From positions 1-64,000 of the forward strand of contig NZ_JAWLCI010000001.1 of assembly GCF_041687215.1 (NCBI RefSeq): a DNA stretch of 64,000 nucleotides, read 5' to 3'. Within the stretch, counting starts at the first letter, position 1; the number at the start of each line of letters is the position of its first letter. The notes below the pieces were generated by a model. The model ran no database searches. It was given only the letters and a program-made list of their open reading frames with translations, and was not told the origin of the DNA. Both the position numbers and the translations under genes were made by a program. Below are positions 1-7,396 of the stretch, piece by piece. Source of the stretch: Mariniphaga sp041687215 (GTDB lineage Bacteria > Bacteroidota > Bacteroidia > Bacteroidales > Prolixibacteraceae).

Positions 1-126
1 ATTTTTGGAAGACGGATTTTTGGTTTCCCTTTTTTCTGCAATTATTTCTGCAAGAATTTGCTCCTGCAAGTCCCACACTACTTTGTAGTCTTTCAGACCG
101 ATATCGTTGTAATTAAATTGTGCCAC
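1..126 (-). CDS. lipB: LipB octanoyltransferase, N-terminal 42 codons (runs off window)
   Basis: This is the start of a minus-strand reading frame that leaves the window at base 1. Translation from a GTG at 124-126 gives an N-terminus with N-D-I-G-L-K-D-Y followed by W-D-L-Q-E, the pattern of the first strand and helix of octanoyl-ACP:protein octanoyltransferases (typically D-L-G-L-x-D-Y then W-x-x-Q). LipB moves octanoyl groups from ACP to lipoyl domains, and LipA, the next gene upstream on the same strand, then inserts the sulfurs. No ATG exists in frame between the lipA stop and this GTG, so GTG is the likely start. The gap to lipA is 34 bases and holds repeats of AACTTTAAA. Only the first 42 codons are visible, so the catalytic Cys/Lys cannot be checked; the call rests on the N-terminal pattern plus the lipA neighbour. 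Confidence 0.75.
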   Translation of the reverse strand, partial: MAQFNYNDIGLKDYKVVWDLQEQILAEIIAEKRETKNPSSKN

Positions 127-160
127 AACTTTAAACTTTAAACTCAGAACTTTAAACTTA

Positions 161-1024
161 CTACGCCTTCACATGCTCTTCCGCCCGGTACGAACTCCTT
201 ACCAGTGGCGAACTTTCCACAAACGAAAATCCTTTATCGAGGCCAATCCGGCGATATTCGGCAAATTGTGCAGGTTCAATATATTCCACCACCGGCATGT
301 GTGTGGCGGTTGGTGCCAGGTACTGTCCAATGGTCATCACCTTGCAGCCGGCTTCGCGCAGGTCATCCATGGTTTGAAGCACTTCTTCGTGGGTTTCGCC
401 TAGGCCAAGCATAATGCCCGATTTGGCAATTTTGTAGTTCTGTGCCACATACCGCACCACATCGAGGCTGCGGCGGTATTTCGAAGCAAACCTCACAAAC
501 GGAGTCAACCGCTCCACCGTTTCCAGGTTGTGCGAAATCACATCCGGCCCGGCATCAATTATCTGATGAATCAGTTCTTCTTTTCCCCTGAAATCCGGAA
601 TAAGCACTTCGATGCGGGTTTCGGGATTCACCCTTTTTACTTCGGTAATGGTGCGCGCCCAGATTCCGGCGCCCTGATCGTCCAAATCGTCGCGGTCAAC
701 CGAGGTAATCACGCAGTGTTTTACGCCCATTATTTTCACGGTTTCGGCCAGTTTCTCAGGTTCATGTAAATCGGGGGCCAGTGGTTTTCCATTGGGTACT
801 GCACAAAACTTGCAGCGGCGGGTACAAATGTTCCCCAAAATCATAAATGTTGCAGTCCCACGATTCCAGCATTCGCCAATATTAGGGCAGTTTCCGCTGG
901 TACAAATTGTGTGCAGTCCGTGCTTTTCAACCAGGTTCTTTACCTTCGAATAGCTTTCGCCTTTTGGCATTTTCATCTTCATCCATCGCGGCAAACGTTG
1001 CCTCTCTTTCAACTCGTGCGCCAT
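161..1024 (-). CDS. lipA: Lipoyl synthase (radical SAM)
   Basis: LipA inserts two sulfur atoms into protein-bound octanoyl groups to make lipoyl cofactors for pyruvate/2-oxoglutarate dehydrogenase and the glycine cleavage system. The 287-aa protein has both iron-sulfur signatures of the family: C41, C46 and C52 in C-T-S-G-N-C-P-N-I-G-E-C for the auxiliary cluster, and C67-x3-C71-x2-C74 for the radical SAM cluster. The C-terminal R-S-S-Y motif that supplies the serine ligand of the auxiliary cluster is also present. The length is normal. It precedes lipB on the same strand, so the two probably form a lipoylation operon. A -7 box (minus TATTTTTG at 1041-1048) lies just upstream of the ATG. Identification is secure. 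Confidence 0.97.
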   Translation of the reverse strand: MAHELKERQRLPRWMKMKMPKGESYSKVKNLVEKHGLHTICTSGNCPNIGECWNRGTATFMILGNICTRRCKFCAVPNGKPLAPDLHEPEKLAETVKIMGVKHCVITSVDRDDLDDQGAGIWARTITEVKRVNPETRIEVLIPDFRGKEELIHQIIDAGPDVISHNLETVERLTPFVRFASKYRRSLDVVRYVAQNYKIAKSGIMLGLGETHEEVLQTMDDLREAGCKVMTIGQYLAPTATHMPVVEYIEPAQFAEYRRIGLDKGFSFVESSPLVRSSYRAEEHVKA

Positions 1025-1040
1025 AATCCAAAATTTCGTA

Positions 1041-1048
1041 CAAAAATA
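1041..1048 (-). promoter_or_regulatory. -7 promoter box of lipA
   Basis: Minus-strand TATTTTTG matches the Bacteroidota primary-sigma -7 consensus TAnnTTTG. It ends 17 bases before the lipA ATG and is divergent from the TPR gene promoter at 1103-1110. No convincing -33 element was picked out. Confidence 0.6.
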
Positions 1049-1102
1049 GCTTTAAAAGTGAAAAGTAAAAACCAGACAAAAACAGAATTCAGATTTACAC
1101 GT

Positions 1103-1110
1103 TATTTTTG
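1103..1110 (+). promoter_or_regulatory. -7 promoter box of the TPR gene
   Basis: TATTTTTG matches TAnnTTTG exactly and lies 13 bases before the chosen ATG at 1124. It supports the short start rather than the longer open frame that begins inside lipA. Confidence 0.6.
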
Positions 1111-1123
1111 TAGTATTGCAAAC

Positions 1124-3022
1124 ATGAATATGAAGCACTTTTTAATTATCATAGTATTATTTTTCAGTTTGAACCATTTGGACGCGCAAAACCAGCCAAA
1201 TGAACTTCAAACCACTTCGAAACTTGCCCTGGCATATTACAATGCCAATGATTTCGAAAAGGCTGCTCCCCTGTTGCTCGAAGTTTACAACCTTTCGAAA
1301 AACAATTATTATTTCAGACTTTACCTGAATGCGTTGTTGGAAACACAAAATTTTGAAGAAGCAGAAACACAGATTCAAAATGAAATTAAAAAACAAGGCA
1401 CGCCAAACCCTGAATTTCTTATTCACCATGGCTATGTGTTAAAAGCGCAAAATAAATTAAAAGAGGCCGAAGAAAAATATGCAGAAGCCTTAAATAAAAT
1501 TCAGGCCAACAAAGGGAGTATCCTGGTTGCTGCCAATGCTTTTACGCAGTGGCAGGAATTTGAATGGGCCAAAAAAGTTTACCTGAAAGGCCGCAAGGAA
1601 ATTCCGCAGGAGCAGTTTAATTACGAGTTGGCCCGAGCTTTCCTGTATTTGCGCGATTACGAACAAATGATGGAGGAATACCTGAATCTGATTCGGCAGG
1701 ATGAAAAACAAATCCAACGGGTGCAAAGCGCCCTTTCATCGGCCATGCGCATTGACGTGGACGATGGATTGCGCGATAGATTTCGTTCGCAGGTTTTAAG
1801 GCGCATTCAGGCCGAACCCAGTGTAATTGGCTACAACCGGCTGCTTATCTGGTTTTTTCTTCAGGAAAAACAATTTGGCGGTGCACTTCGACAGTCGCTG
1901 GCATTAGACCGCAGAACTGGAGCCGAGGACACCCAGATTTTTCAGTTGGGGCAAATGGCGCTTAACAACAAAATGTACGACGAGGCAGAACGCGCCTTTA
2001 ACTATCTGGTGGATAAAGGTGAAGAAGCGCCGCTTTATGTTCCGGCCTATGTGCAGAATATTCATGCTGCTTACCTGCGCTATACCACTGGTGATGAAGA
2101 ATCTCAAACTGATGGTCTGGAACTGGCCGGCAAGTTTGAACACAGCCTGGAAATGCTCGGGTATTCAGCGGGTACGCTGGGTTTAATCAGCGATTATGCC
2201 CACCTTTTGGCTTTCTATCTAGATGATACTGAAAAAGCCATTTCTGTTTTGAAAAAAGGCCTGGAAATTCCCCGTTTGAAACCCGAGGAATCGGGAATGC
2301 TGAAAACCGAAATGGCTGACATCTCAGTTTTTGCCGGCGATCCGTGGGAAGCCACCTTGCTCTATTCACAGGTCATCGACGCCAACAAAAACAACACACT
2401 GGGCGACGAGGTAAAACTAAAGAAAGCCAAACTGGGCTACTACATGGGCAACTTTAGCTGGGCCAAAGCGCAACTCGATGTGCTCAAAGCAAGTACTTCG
2501 AAACTCACGGCCAACGATGCCATGGAACTTTCCATGCTTATTGGCAACAACCTGAACCTGGATACCACAGCCGTTCCGCTGCAAATGTTTGCCCGCGCCG
2601 ACCTGCTGTTTTTCAGAAACAAAGAAACCGAGGCACTGGCCACACTCGACTCCATTGCAGAAATTTTTCCATACCATTCACTTACCGATAATATTCTTTT
2701 CAGAAAAGCAAAAATTGAAATCGACCAGAATAATTTTGAAACGGCAGCAGAATACCTGCAGGAAATAACAGATAATTTCAGTTACGGACTGCTGGCCGAC
2801 GATGCGCTGTTCATGCTGGCCGAACTGTTTAATTACAATCTGGATGAAAAAGAAAAAGCAAAGGAACTTTACCGGATGATGCTGACCCGGCACCCGGGAA
2901 GTGTGTTCACCGAGGAGTCGCGGGAAAAATTCCGTGAACTGCGGGAAATTTATCCCGATGTGCTGACCAGCCCCGAAGAAGAACTCTTTATTCAGGATAG
3001 TATTCCCGATGAATTCAACTAA
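1124..3022 (+). CDS. Exported tetratricopeptide-repeat protein
   Basis: The frame is open from 911, but the ATG at 1124 follows a -7 box and gives a signal peptide (M-N-M-K-H-F, then a run of I/L/V/F, cleavage near D-A-Q). The mature part of the 632-aa protein is almost all helical TPR units, for example the recurrent patterns A-L-A-Y-Y-N-A-N-D-F-E-K-A, Y-V-L-K-A-Q-N-K-L-K-E-A and A-L-F-M-L-A-E-L-F-N-Y near the C-terminus. It is probably a periplasmic or outer-membrane-associated scaffold; I see no catalytic motif. Its last 14 bases overlap the EamA transporter gene, so the two are translationally coupled and ruvC follows. The specific role is unknown. Confidence 0.8.
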   Translation: MNMKHFLIIIVLFFSLNHLDAQNQPNELQTTSKLALAYYNANDFEKAAPLLLEVYNLSKNNYYFRLYLNALLETQNFEEAETQIQNEIKKQGTPNPEFLIHHGYVLKAQNKLKEAEEKYAEALNKIQANKGSILVAANAFTQWQEFEWAKKVYLKGRKEIPQEQFNYELARAFLYLRDYEQMMEEYLNLIRQDEKQIQRVQSALSSAMRIDVDDGLRDRFRSQVLRRIQAEPSVIGYNRLLIWFFLQEKQFGGALRQSLALDRRTGAEDTQIFQLGQMALNNKMYDEAERAFNYLVDKGEEAPLYVPAYVQNIHAAYLRYTTGDEESQTDGLELAGKFEHSLEMLGYSAGTLGLISDYAHLLAFYLDDTEKAISVLKKGLEIPRLKPEESGMLKTEMADISVFAGDPWEATLLYSQVIDANKNNTLGDEVKLKKAKLGYYMGNFSWAKAQLDVLKASTSKLTANDAMELSMLIGNNLNLDTTAVPLQMFARADLLFFRNKETEALATLDSIAEIFPYHSLTDNILFRKAKIEIDQNNFETAAEYLQEITDNFSYGLLADDALFMLAELFNYNLDEKEKAKELYRMMLTRHPGSVFTEESREKFRELREIYPDVLTSPEEELFIQDSIPDEFN

Positions 3023-3902
3023 CAAAGCATACCTTTTTGCCGCACTGGCCGTCTTTTTCTGGTCAACCGTGGCCACCGCCTTTAAAATTGCCCTGCGCGA
3101 GTTGGATGTCATACAGCTTATTTTCTTCGCATCGGTTGTTACCGTTTTGGTGCTTTTTATGCTTTTACTCGTGCAGGGAAAAACCGGAATGTTGTTCCGG
3201 CAAACAAAACGCGAAGTTATTTCGTCGGTTTTGCTGGGTGCGTTTAACCCGCTGTTTTACTACATTGTTTTATTCAAAGCATATTCGCTGCTGCCAGCTC
3301 AATTGGCGCAGCCGCTCAACATGGTTTGGCCCATTGTGCTGGCGCTGCTTTCAGTGCCTTTTCTTGGGCAAAAAATCGGGAAATGGAGCATTGCCGGGTT
3401 GTTCGTCAGTTTTATTGGCGTGGTATTTATTTCGTCGCAGGGCGGATGGAGTGGTTTTCGAAACACCAGTTTTACCGGGGTTTTGCTGGCACTGAGTAGT
3501 TCGGTACTCTGGTCGGTTTACTGGATTTTGAGTGTGCGCGACAAACGCGACGAAATTGTAAAACTGTTTCTTAACTTCTTTTTCGGTTTGATTTTCCTGA
3601 CCATTGCCATGTATTTCTTTTCTGACTTTAACGTGAAACCAGGCCCCGGTTTGGTGGCTGCAGTTTATGTAGGCATTTTTGAAGTGGGCATTACTTATGT
3701 ATTGTGGATGAAAGCCATGCAACTAAGTACCAACAACGCCAAAATCGGAAATCTTGTTTTTCTGGCGCCGTTTGTTTCACTCATTTTTATCCATTTTATT
3801 TTGAAAGAAACCATTTACATCACTACTTTTATCGGACTGGTTTTTATAGTATCAGGCATTTTTACCCAGCGGCTCGACCGGAAAAAACAAAAAGTTTCAT
3901 GA
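3009..3902 (+). CDS. EamA/DMT-family membrane transporter
   Basis: This 297-aa protein has about ten hydrophobic segments in two halves, the layout of the drug/metabolite transporter superfamily (EamA, RhaT-like). The first helix, with F-F-W-S-T-V-A-T-A-F-K, and the mid-protein P-L-N-M-V-W-P-I-V segment are typical. The C-terminus is short and basic (R-K-K-Q-K-V-S). The substrate cannot be told from sequence. The ATG at 3009 overlaps the preceding TPR gene, and the TGA overlaps the ruvC ATG (ATGA), so it is the middle gene of a three-gene operon. Confidence 0.85.
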   Translation: MNSTNKAYLFAALAVFFWSTVATAFKIALRELDVIQLIFFASVVTVLVLFMLLLVQGKTGMLFRQTKREVISSVLLGAFNPLFYYIVLFKAYSLLPAQLAQPLNMVWPIVLALLSVPFLGQKIGKWSIAGLFVSFIGVVFISSQGGWSGFRNTSFTGVLLALSSSVLWSVYWILSVRDKRDEIVKLFLNFFFGLIFLTIAMYFFSDFNVKPGPGLVAAVYVGIFEVGITYVLWMKAMQLSTNNAKIGNLVFLAPFVSLIFIHFILKETIYITTFIGLVFIVSGIFTQRLDRKKQKVS

Positions 3903-4453
3903 ACCAAAAACCGCTTAAAATACTGGGCATCGACCCCGGAACGACAGTCACCGGTTATGGATTGGTGGAAATACGGAACAACCAGCCGGTGATTCTGAAC
4001 ATGGGAACGCTGGTGCCAGGTAAATTTTCCGACCACTACCAACGGCTGAAACATTTACATGAGCGGGCGCTGCACCTCATTGAAGAATACCGCCCCGACG
4101 TGATGGCCATTGAAGCGCCGTTTTATGGGAAAAATGTGCAAAGTATGCTAAAGCTGGGACGCGGGCAGGGCGTGATTATGGCTGCAGCATTGTTTCATTC
4201 GGTGCCCATTCAGGAATACGCGCCGCTGCTGGTAAAACAGTCGATTACCGGAATGGGTCGCGCCTCCAAAGAACAGGTGAAATATTTTCTGCAAAAAGTG
4301 TATCATCTCACCGACCTCGACCAGGCGTTGGATGCCACCGATGCCGTGGCTGTGGCCATCTGCCACTTTATTCAGCAGGGAAAACCGCAAAAAAACAAGG
4401 AGTACAAAGGTTGGGGCGATTTTGTGAAAAAGAACCCGGGACGAGTAAAATAG
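3899..4453 (+). CDS. ruvC: Holliday junction resolvase RuvC
   Basis: RuvC cuts Holliday junctions during recombinational repair. The 184-aa product starts at an ATG that overlaps the previous stop by four bases; a longer open frame upstream is only read-through of the transporter gene. It shows the RNase H-like fold signatures: L-G-I-D-P-G-T near the N-terminus with the first catalytic Asp, A-I-E-A-P-F-Y with the catalytic Glu, the K-x-x-I-T-G-x-G-x-A-x-K-E-Q-V region, and the C-terminal D-A-x-D-A-x-A-V-A-I-C-H with the last Asp pair. The length is usual. No ruvA/ruvB are nearby. Confidence 0.96.
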   Translation: MNQKPLKILGIDPGTTVTGYGLVEIRNNQPVILNMGTLVPGKFSDHYQRLKHLHERALHLIEEYRPDVMAIEAPFYGKNVQSMLKLGRGQGVIMAAALFHSVPIQEYAPLLVKQSITGMGRASKEQVKYFLQKVYHLTDLDQALDATDAVAVAICHFIQQGKPQKNKEYKGWGDFVKKNPGRVK

Positions 4454-4470
4454 TTAAAAAAAATAAAGTT

Positions 4471-5244
4471 ATGATTATTGACGGTAGAACTAAATCAATT
4501 GTGGTTGTATTATTTTGCTGCATCTTTTTAAGCTGTAGTAATTTAAAAAAGGAACAGGATAACGAAAAAGGATTTGTACAAATTTTTGATGGCAAATCGC
4601 TTGATGGATGGGAAGGTGACCCGGTTTACTGGTCGGTTGAAAACGGCAACCTCATCGGTAAGGTAACACCGGAAACCATCTTAAAAAGAAATTCATTTAT
4701 AATCTGGCAGGGTGGACAACCGGGAAACTTTGAATTAAAGCTTGATTATAGAGTGAGCAAAGACGGAAACAGCGGCATTAATTACAGAAGCGGAATAATT
4801 GAAGGCGTTCCGTTCGCGCTGCGCGGATACCAATGTGACATCGATGGTGCAAACAAATATACCGGACAGAATTACGAGGAACAAATGCGCAGGACTCTGG
4901 CGTATCACGGACAAAAAGTGTTGCTCGAAACACTACCCGACTCGCTGGATAAATATCCAATTTCAGAATTTACAGCAAAAAATGCCTGGACAAAAGCAAT
5001 TGTACTGGATACACTGGGCGATATTAATGAGTTGAATCGGAATATTAAAAGCGAAGACTGGAACAGCGTGCACATTATTGCCAATAATAACAGATTGCAA
5101 CATTTTATCAACGGCATTTTAATGAGCGATGTGACTGATAATGATGTAAAAAACCGAAGATTAAAAGGCTTGATTGGAGTTCAGGTTCATGTGGGTCCAC
5201 CTATGAAAATTGAATACAGAAATATCAGGATAAAACAATGGTAA
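4471..5244 (+). CDS. DUF1080 (3-keto-disaccharide hydrolase-like) lipoprotein
   Basis: The product is a 257-aa putative outer-membrane lipoprotein: a short basic N-terminus, a hydrophobic stretch and a lipobox F-L-S-C-S. The mature part matches the DUF1080 family in pattern: G-F-V-Q-I-F-D-G-K-S-L-D-G-W near its start, W-S-V-E-N-G-N-L, then G-N-F-E-L-K-L-D-Y-R and N-S-G-I-N-Y-R-S-G, and N-S-V-H-I-I-A-N-N-N-R near the end. The family has a concanavalin-like fold and includes 3-keto-glycoside hydrolases; the substrate here is unknown. The start at 4471 is chosen because it gives the signal peptide. It lies 17 bases after ruvC and may be read from the same transcript. Confidence 0.85.
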   Translation: MIIDGRTKSIVVVLFCCIFLSCSNLKKEQDNEKGFVQIFDGKSLDGWEGDPVYWSVENGNLIGKVTPETILKRNSFIIWQGGQPGNFELKLDYRVSKDGNSGINYRSGIIEGVPFALRGYQCDIDGANKYTGQNYEEQMRRTLAYHGQKVLLETLPDSLDKYPISEFTAKNAWTKAIVLDTLGDINELNRNIKSEDWNSVHIIANNNRLQHFINGILMSDVTDNDVKNRRLKGLIGVQVHVGPPMKIEYRNIRIKQW

Positions 5245-5270
5245 TATAAACCGTTGTTTTTCCATTTAAT

Positions 5271-5486
5271 TTGAAGTATTCTTTATTCTTACTGATTTTT
5301 TTATCGGATGTGCTGTTTTACAATCAGGTGCAGCAGCTTGCATCACTCCGAGCCAATTTTCAGCTTGCCCTGGCTGCGTGGGACCGCATTCGAAAAATAC
5401 TGAGCCTGGAAAACAACATGCCGGTTCTTCTTGTCAGTGAAAATACCACTTCTCTGCTAACGCACAATTGTAATGTGTGCCGTTAA
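5271..5486 (+). pseudogene. ABC exporter fragment (end of transmembrane domain)
   Basis: A 71-codon open stretch reads a hydrophobic segment followed by N-Q-V-Q-Q-L-A-S-L and then L-A-A-W-D-R-I-R-K-I-L. This is the junction found in ABC exporters between the last transmembrane helix (x-P-x-x-Q-L-A-S-L) and the linker (A-L-A-A-x-x-R-I-x-x-I-L) just before the nucleotide-binding domain. Nothing after it resembles Walker A, and the frame stops at 5486. There is no ATG start; the frame opens with TTG. I read it as a decayed piece of a larger transporter gene. The match is by eye to a short motif, so chance similarity remains possible. Confidence 0.45.
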
Positions 5487-5554
5487 AAAAACAGACTTCC
5501 CAAGAAGGGGCAAAAACACTGAACAAAGCGATCTGGCAGGGATTGGAGCGGCAC

Positions 5555-5677
5555 CCTGGTGCACACCGCGACCAGGTTTTGCAGAACGGCAAGAGCGATT
5601 GAAATGAGCTACTTGCCGGAGTTGCAAAACCGGAAGCGGGGAAAACAGGTAAAGCGGAAAGCCCGGCTGCCAGCCGG
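5555..5677 (+). other. Candidate structured RNA or intergenic repeat element
   Basis: Several nested inverted repeats are visible: CCTGGT (5555-5560) with ACCAGG (5571-5576); a long arm GGTTTTGC (5575-5582) with GCAAAACC (5624-5631) enclosing CGGCAAG (5587-5593) with CTTGCCG (5612-5618); and CCGGCT (5663-5668) with AGCCGG (5672-5677). The first two helices share two bases, so they are alternatives. GC content is higher than in the flanks. It could be a structured RNA or a dispersed non-coding repeat; copies elsewhere cannot be judged from one window. Confidence 0.4.
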
Positions 5678-5732
5678 TAGAAGGGAACAGTTCCCAGTCG
5701 CAGTGAACAGTTTCAGTTTGCAGCCAAATTTC

Positions 5733-5751
5733 GTAATAATCGAATTATTAC
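5733..5751. repeat. Perfect AT-rich inverted repeat
   Basis: GTAATAAT and ATTATTAC are separated by CGA. It lies about 90 bases upstream of the rpsP -7 box. It could be an operator or a weak hairpin; no T run follows, so it is not an intrinsic terminator. Confidence 0.4.
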
Positions 5752-5841
5752 CCAATTCCGTTCTACCGTTTGTGTAAATCACCTCAATTTTACACAAGGG
5801 CGAAAAAAGCGGTAATGGGTTTCGTAAACAGAATTTTATAC

Positions 5842-5849
5842 TATCTTTG
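5842..5849 (+). promoter_or_regulatory. -7 promoter box of rpsP
   Basis: TATCTTTG matches TAnnTTTG. It lies 33 bases before the rpsP ATG, giving a leader of roughly 30 bases. Confidence 0.6.
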
Positions 5850-5882
5850 CGCCCACATTTTCAAAAAAATAATTTTAGAATT

Positions 5883-6650
5883 ATGCCAGTAAAAATGAGA
5901 TTAGCGCGGCACGGCCGCAAACGTTATGCTTACTACCACATTGTGGTAGCAGATAGCAGGGCGCCACGAGATGGCAGGTACATTGAACGGATTGGCACGT
6001 ATAATCCGAATACGAATCCTGCTACGATAGATCTCGATTTTGACAAAGCTTACGACTGGCTTGTAAAAGGCGCCCAACCTACCGACACCATGAAGGCAAT
6101 TTTGTCTTACAAAGGTGTGCTCTACAAAAAACACCTGATGGGTGGAGTGAAAAAAGGAGCTTTCAGCGAAGAAGAAGCTGAACGCAAACTGGAAAAATGG
6201 CTCACTGAAAAAGAAGCCCAGATTCAGGCAAAACGTGAACGCCTGGCCGGGGAAGAGAGTGCTGCCGTTAAAAAACAGCTTGATGCTGAAGCTAAACTGA
6301 GGGAAGCAAAAGAGGCTGAAATTGCTGCCAGAAATGCTAAATTAGCTGCGGAAGCAAAAGCTGCTGCCGCACCGGCAGAAGAAGAAGTTGCGGAAGAAGC
6401 TCCGGCCGAAGAAGTAACTGAAACTCCGGTTGCTGAAGAAAAAACAGAAGCTTCTGTTGAAGAAAAAGCTGCAGAGGTTGCAAAAGAAGTCACCGAAGAA
6501 GCACCTGTTGCTGAAGAGAAAGTTGAAACTCCGGCTGAGGAAAAAGCTGCTGAAGAACCGGTTGCAGAAAAAGCCGAAGAGGCTCCGGCCGCTGAAGAAA
6601 AAACCGCTGAAAGCGAAGAAGCACCAAAAGAAAAGGGCGCCGAATCATAA
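5883..6650 (+). CDS. rpsP: Ribosomal protein bS16 with long acidic C-terminal extension
   Basis: Residues 1-85 are a normal bS16 of the 30S subunit (M-P-V-K-M-R-L-A-R-H-G-R-K, then I-E-R-I-G-T-Y-N-P). The family is usually 80-100 aa; this protein is 255 aa. Residues about 95-160 form a charged Ala/Lys/Glu helix, and residues 164-255 are a low-complexity Ala/Glu/Pro/Val/Lys tail with repeated E-E-A-P and V-A-E-E-K units that look like an internal duplication. Extended bS16 tails are known in Bacteroidota; the tail's job is unknown. The ATG at 5883 is chosen because the family begins M-P-V-K; the longer frame from 5847 lies in the promoter. A terminator follows, so rimM is transcribed separately. 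Confidence 0.96.
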   Translation: MPVKMRLARHGRKRYAYYHIVVADSRAPRDGRYIERIGTYNPNTNPATIDLDFDKAYDWLVKGAQPTDTMKAILSYKGVLYKKHLMGGVKKGAFSEEEAERKLEKWLTEKEAQIQAKRERLAGEESAAVKKQLDAEAKLREAKEAEIAARNAKLAAEAKAAAAPAEEEVAEEAPAEEVTETPVAEEKTEASVEEKAAEVAKEVTEEAPVAEEKVETPAEEKAAEEPVAEKAEEAPAAEEKTAESEEAPKEKGAES

Positions 6651-6674
6651 TCAGAAGTTTTTCACACGAAATAG

Positions 6675-6705
6675 AAACCACGTGCTTTTGGCAGGTGGTT
6701 TTTTT
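6675..6705 (+). terminator. Intrinsic terminator after rpsP
   Basis: AAACCAC-G-TGC pairs with GCA-G-GTGGTTT around a TTTTG loop and is followed by a T run. It separates rpsP from rimM. Confidence 0.75.
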
Positions 6706-6727
6706 ATGCGCTGAACCCTGATTTGCG

Positions 6728-6735
6728 TATATTTG
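6728..6735 (+). promoter_or_regulatory. -7 promoter box of rimM
   Basis: TATATTTG matches TAnnTTTG and ends only six bases before the rimM ATG, so the transcript would be nearly leaderless. A TTG three codons upstream of that ATG lies inside this box, which argues against it as a start. Confidence 0.55.
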
Positions 6736-6741
6736 CAACCA

Positions 6742-7269
6742 ATGGAAACAATACCAAAATCGGATTGCCAAAAAATTGGCTTCATTCGCAAAACTCACGG
6801 GGTGCATGGCGAACTGGTGCTGGAATACGAACAGGAATTTGAAGAATCGGTAGCTGAAGCCGAACGTTTTTTCCTGGAAATTGACGGGCTGCTGGTACCG
6901 TTTTTTGCGGCAGAAGAGGGACTCCGGTTCAGGTCGGCCAAAACGGTGCTGGTAACTTTCGACTGGGTGAACACCGAAAAATATGCCCGCCGCCTGGTGG
7001 GCAGTCCGGTTTATCTTTTCAACCACGAAATTGTGGATGAACCTGAAGAAGCTGCAATTTCGCAATTTTTGCATTTTTGCTTGTTGGATGAAAACGGCAA
7101 AAAAGTAGGCAAAATATCGGCTGTTGACGATTACTCCGGAAACATTGTTTTTACAGTGGATGCAGAAGATGGGGAAATTCTGGTTCCGTTTAACGAAGAT
7201 TTTCTAATGAAACTGGACGAAAAGCAAAAAACCATTCAACTTAGGTTGCCGGAAGGATTGATGGAATAA
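6742..7269 (+). CDS. rimM: Ribosome maturation factor RimM
   Basis: RimM binds bS19 and helps mature the 30S head. The 175-aa protein shows the family start K-I-G-F-I-R-K-T-H-G-V-H-G-E-L (the usual G-x-I-x-K-x-H-G-x-x-G-E), and a C-terminal PRC-barrel with V-D-D-Y-S-G-N-I and I-L-V-P-F-N-E-D-F. The start is the ATG at 6742. It follows rpsP as in most bacteria, but trmD and rplS, the usual next genes, are absent and a DUF2807 gene follows instead. Confidence 0.94.
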   Translation: METIPKSDCQKIGFIRKTHGVHGELVLEYEQEFEESVAEAERFFLEIDGLLVPFFAAEEGLRFRSAKTVLVTFDWVNTEKYARRLVGSPVYLFNHEIVDEPEEAAISQFLHFCLLDENGKKVGKISAVDDYSGNIVFTVDAEDGEILVPFNEDFLMKLDEKQKTIQLRLPEGLME

Positions 7270-7396
7270 AAACGGTTCTTCATTGCTGAAATGATTGTAA
7301 CAAAAGCAGATCTTTTTTCATCTGAGGTGCAACTTTCATCCATTTTGTACGTCCTTACTACATTGCAAACAAAAATCGAATAAAAAAACAACAACC

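Larger units (their letters stand above)
5245..5882. other. Gene-poor stretch with an ABC remnant and hairpins
   Basis: There is no intact gene between the DUF1080 lipoprotein and rpsP. The stretch holds a short fragment that resembles an ABC exporter (5271-5486), a hairpin-rich element (5555-5677), a perfect AT-rich inverted repeat (5733-5751) and the rpsP promoter at 5842-5849. A 72-codon frame at 5559-5777 runs through the hairpins and is unlikely to be coding. Confidence 0.6.

Noticed and set aside
5559..5777. 72-codon plus-strand frame after the ABC fragment
   Set aside because: It crosses several inverted repeats, has an odd Arg/Lys-rich composition and no family resemblance; it is more likely a by-product of the GC-richer element.
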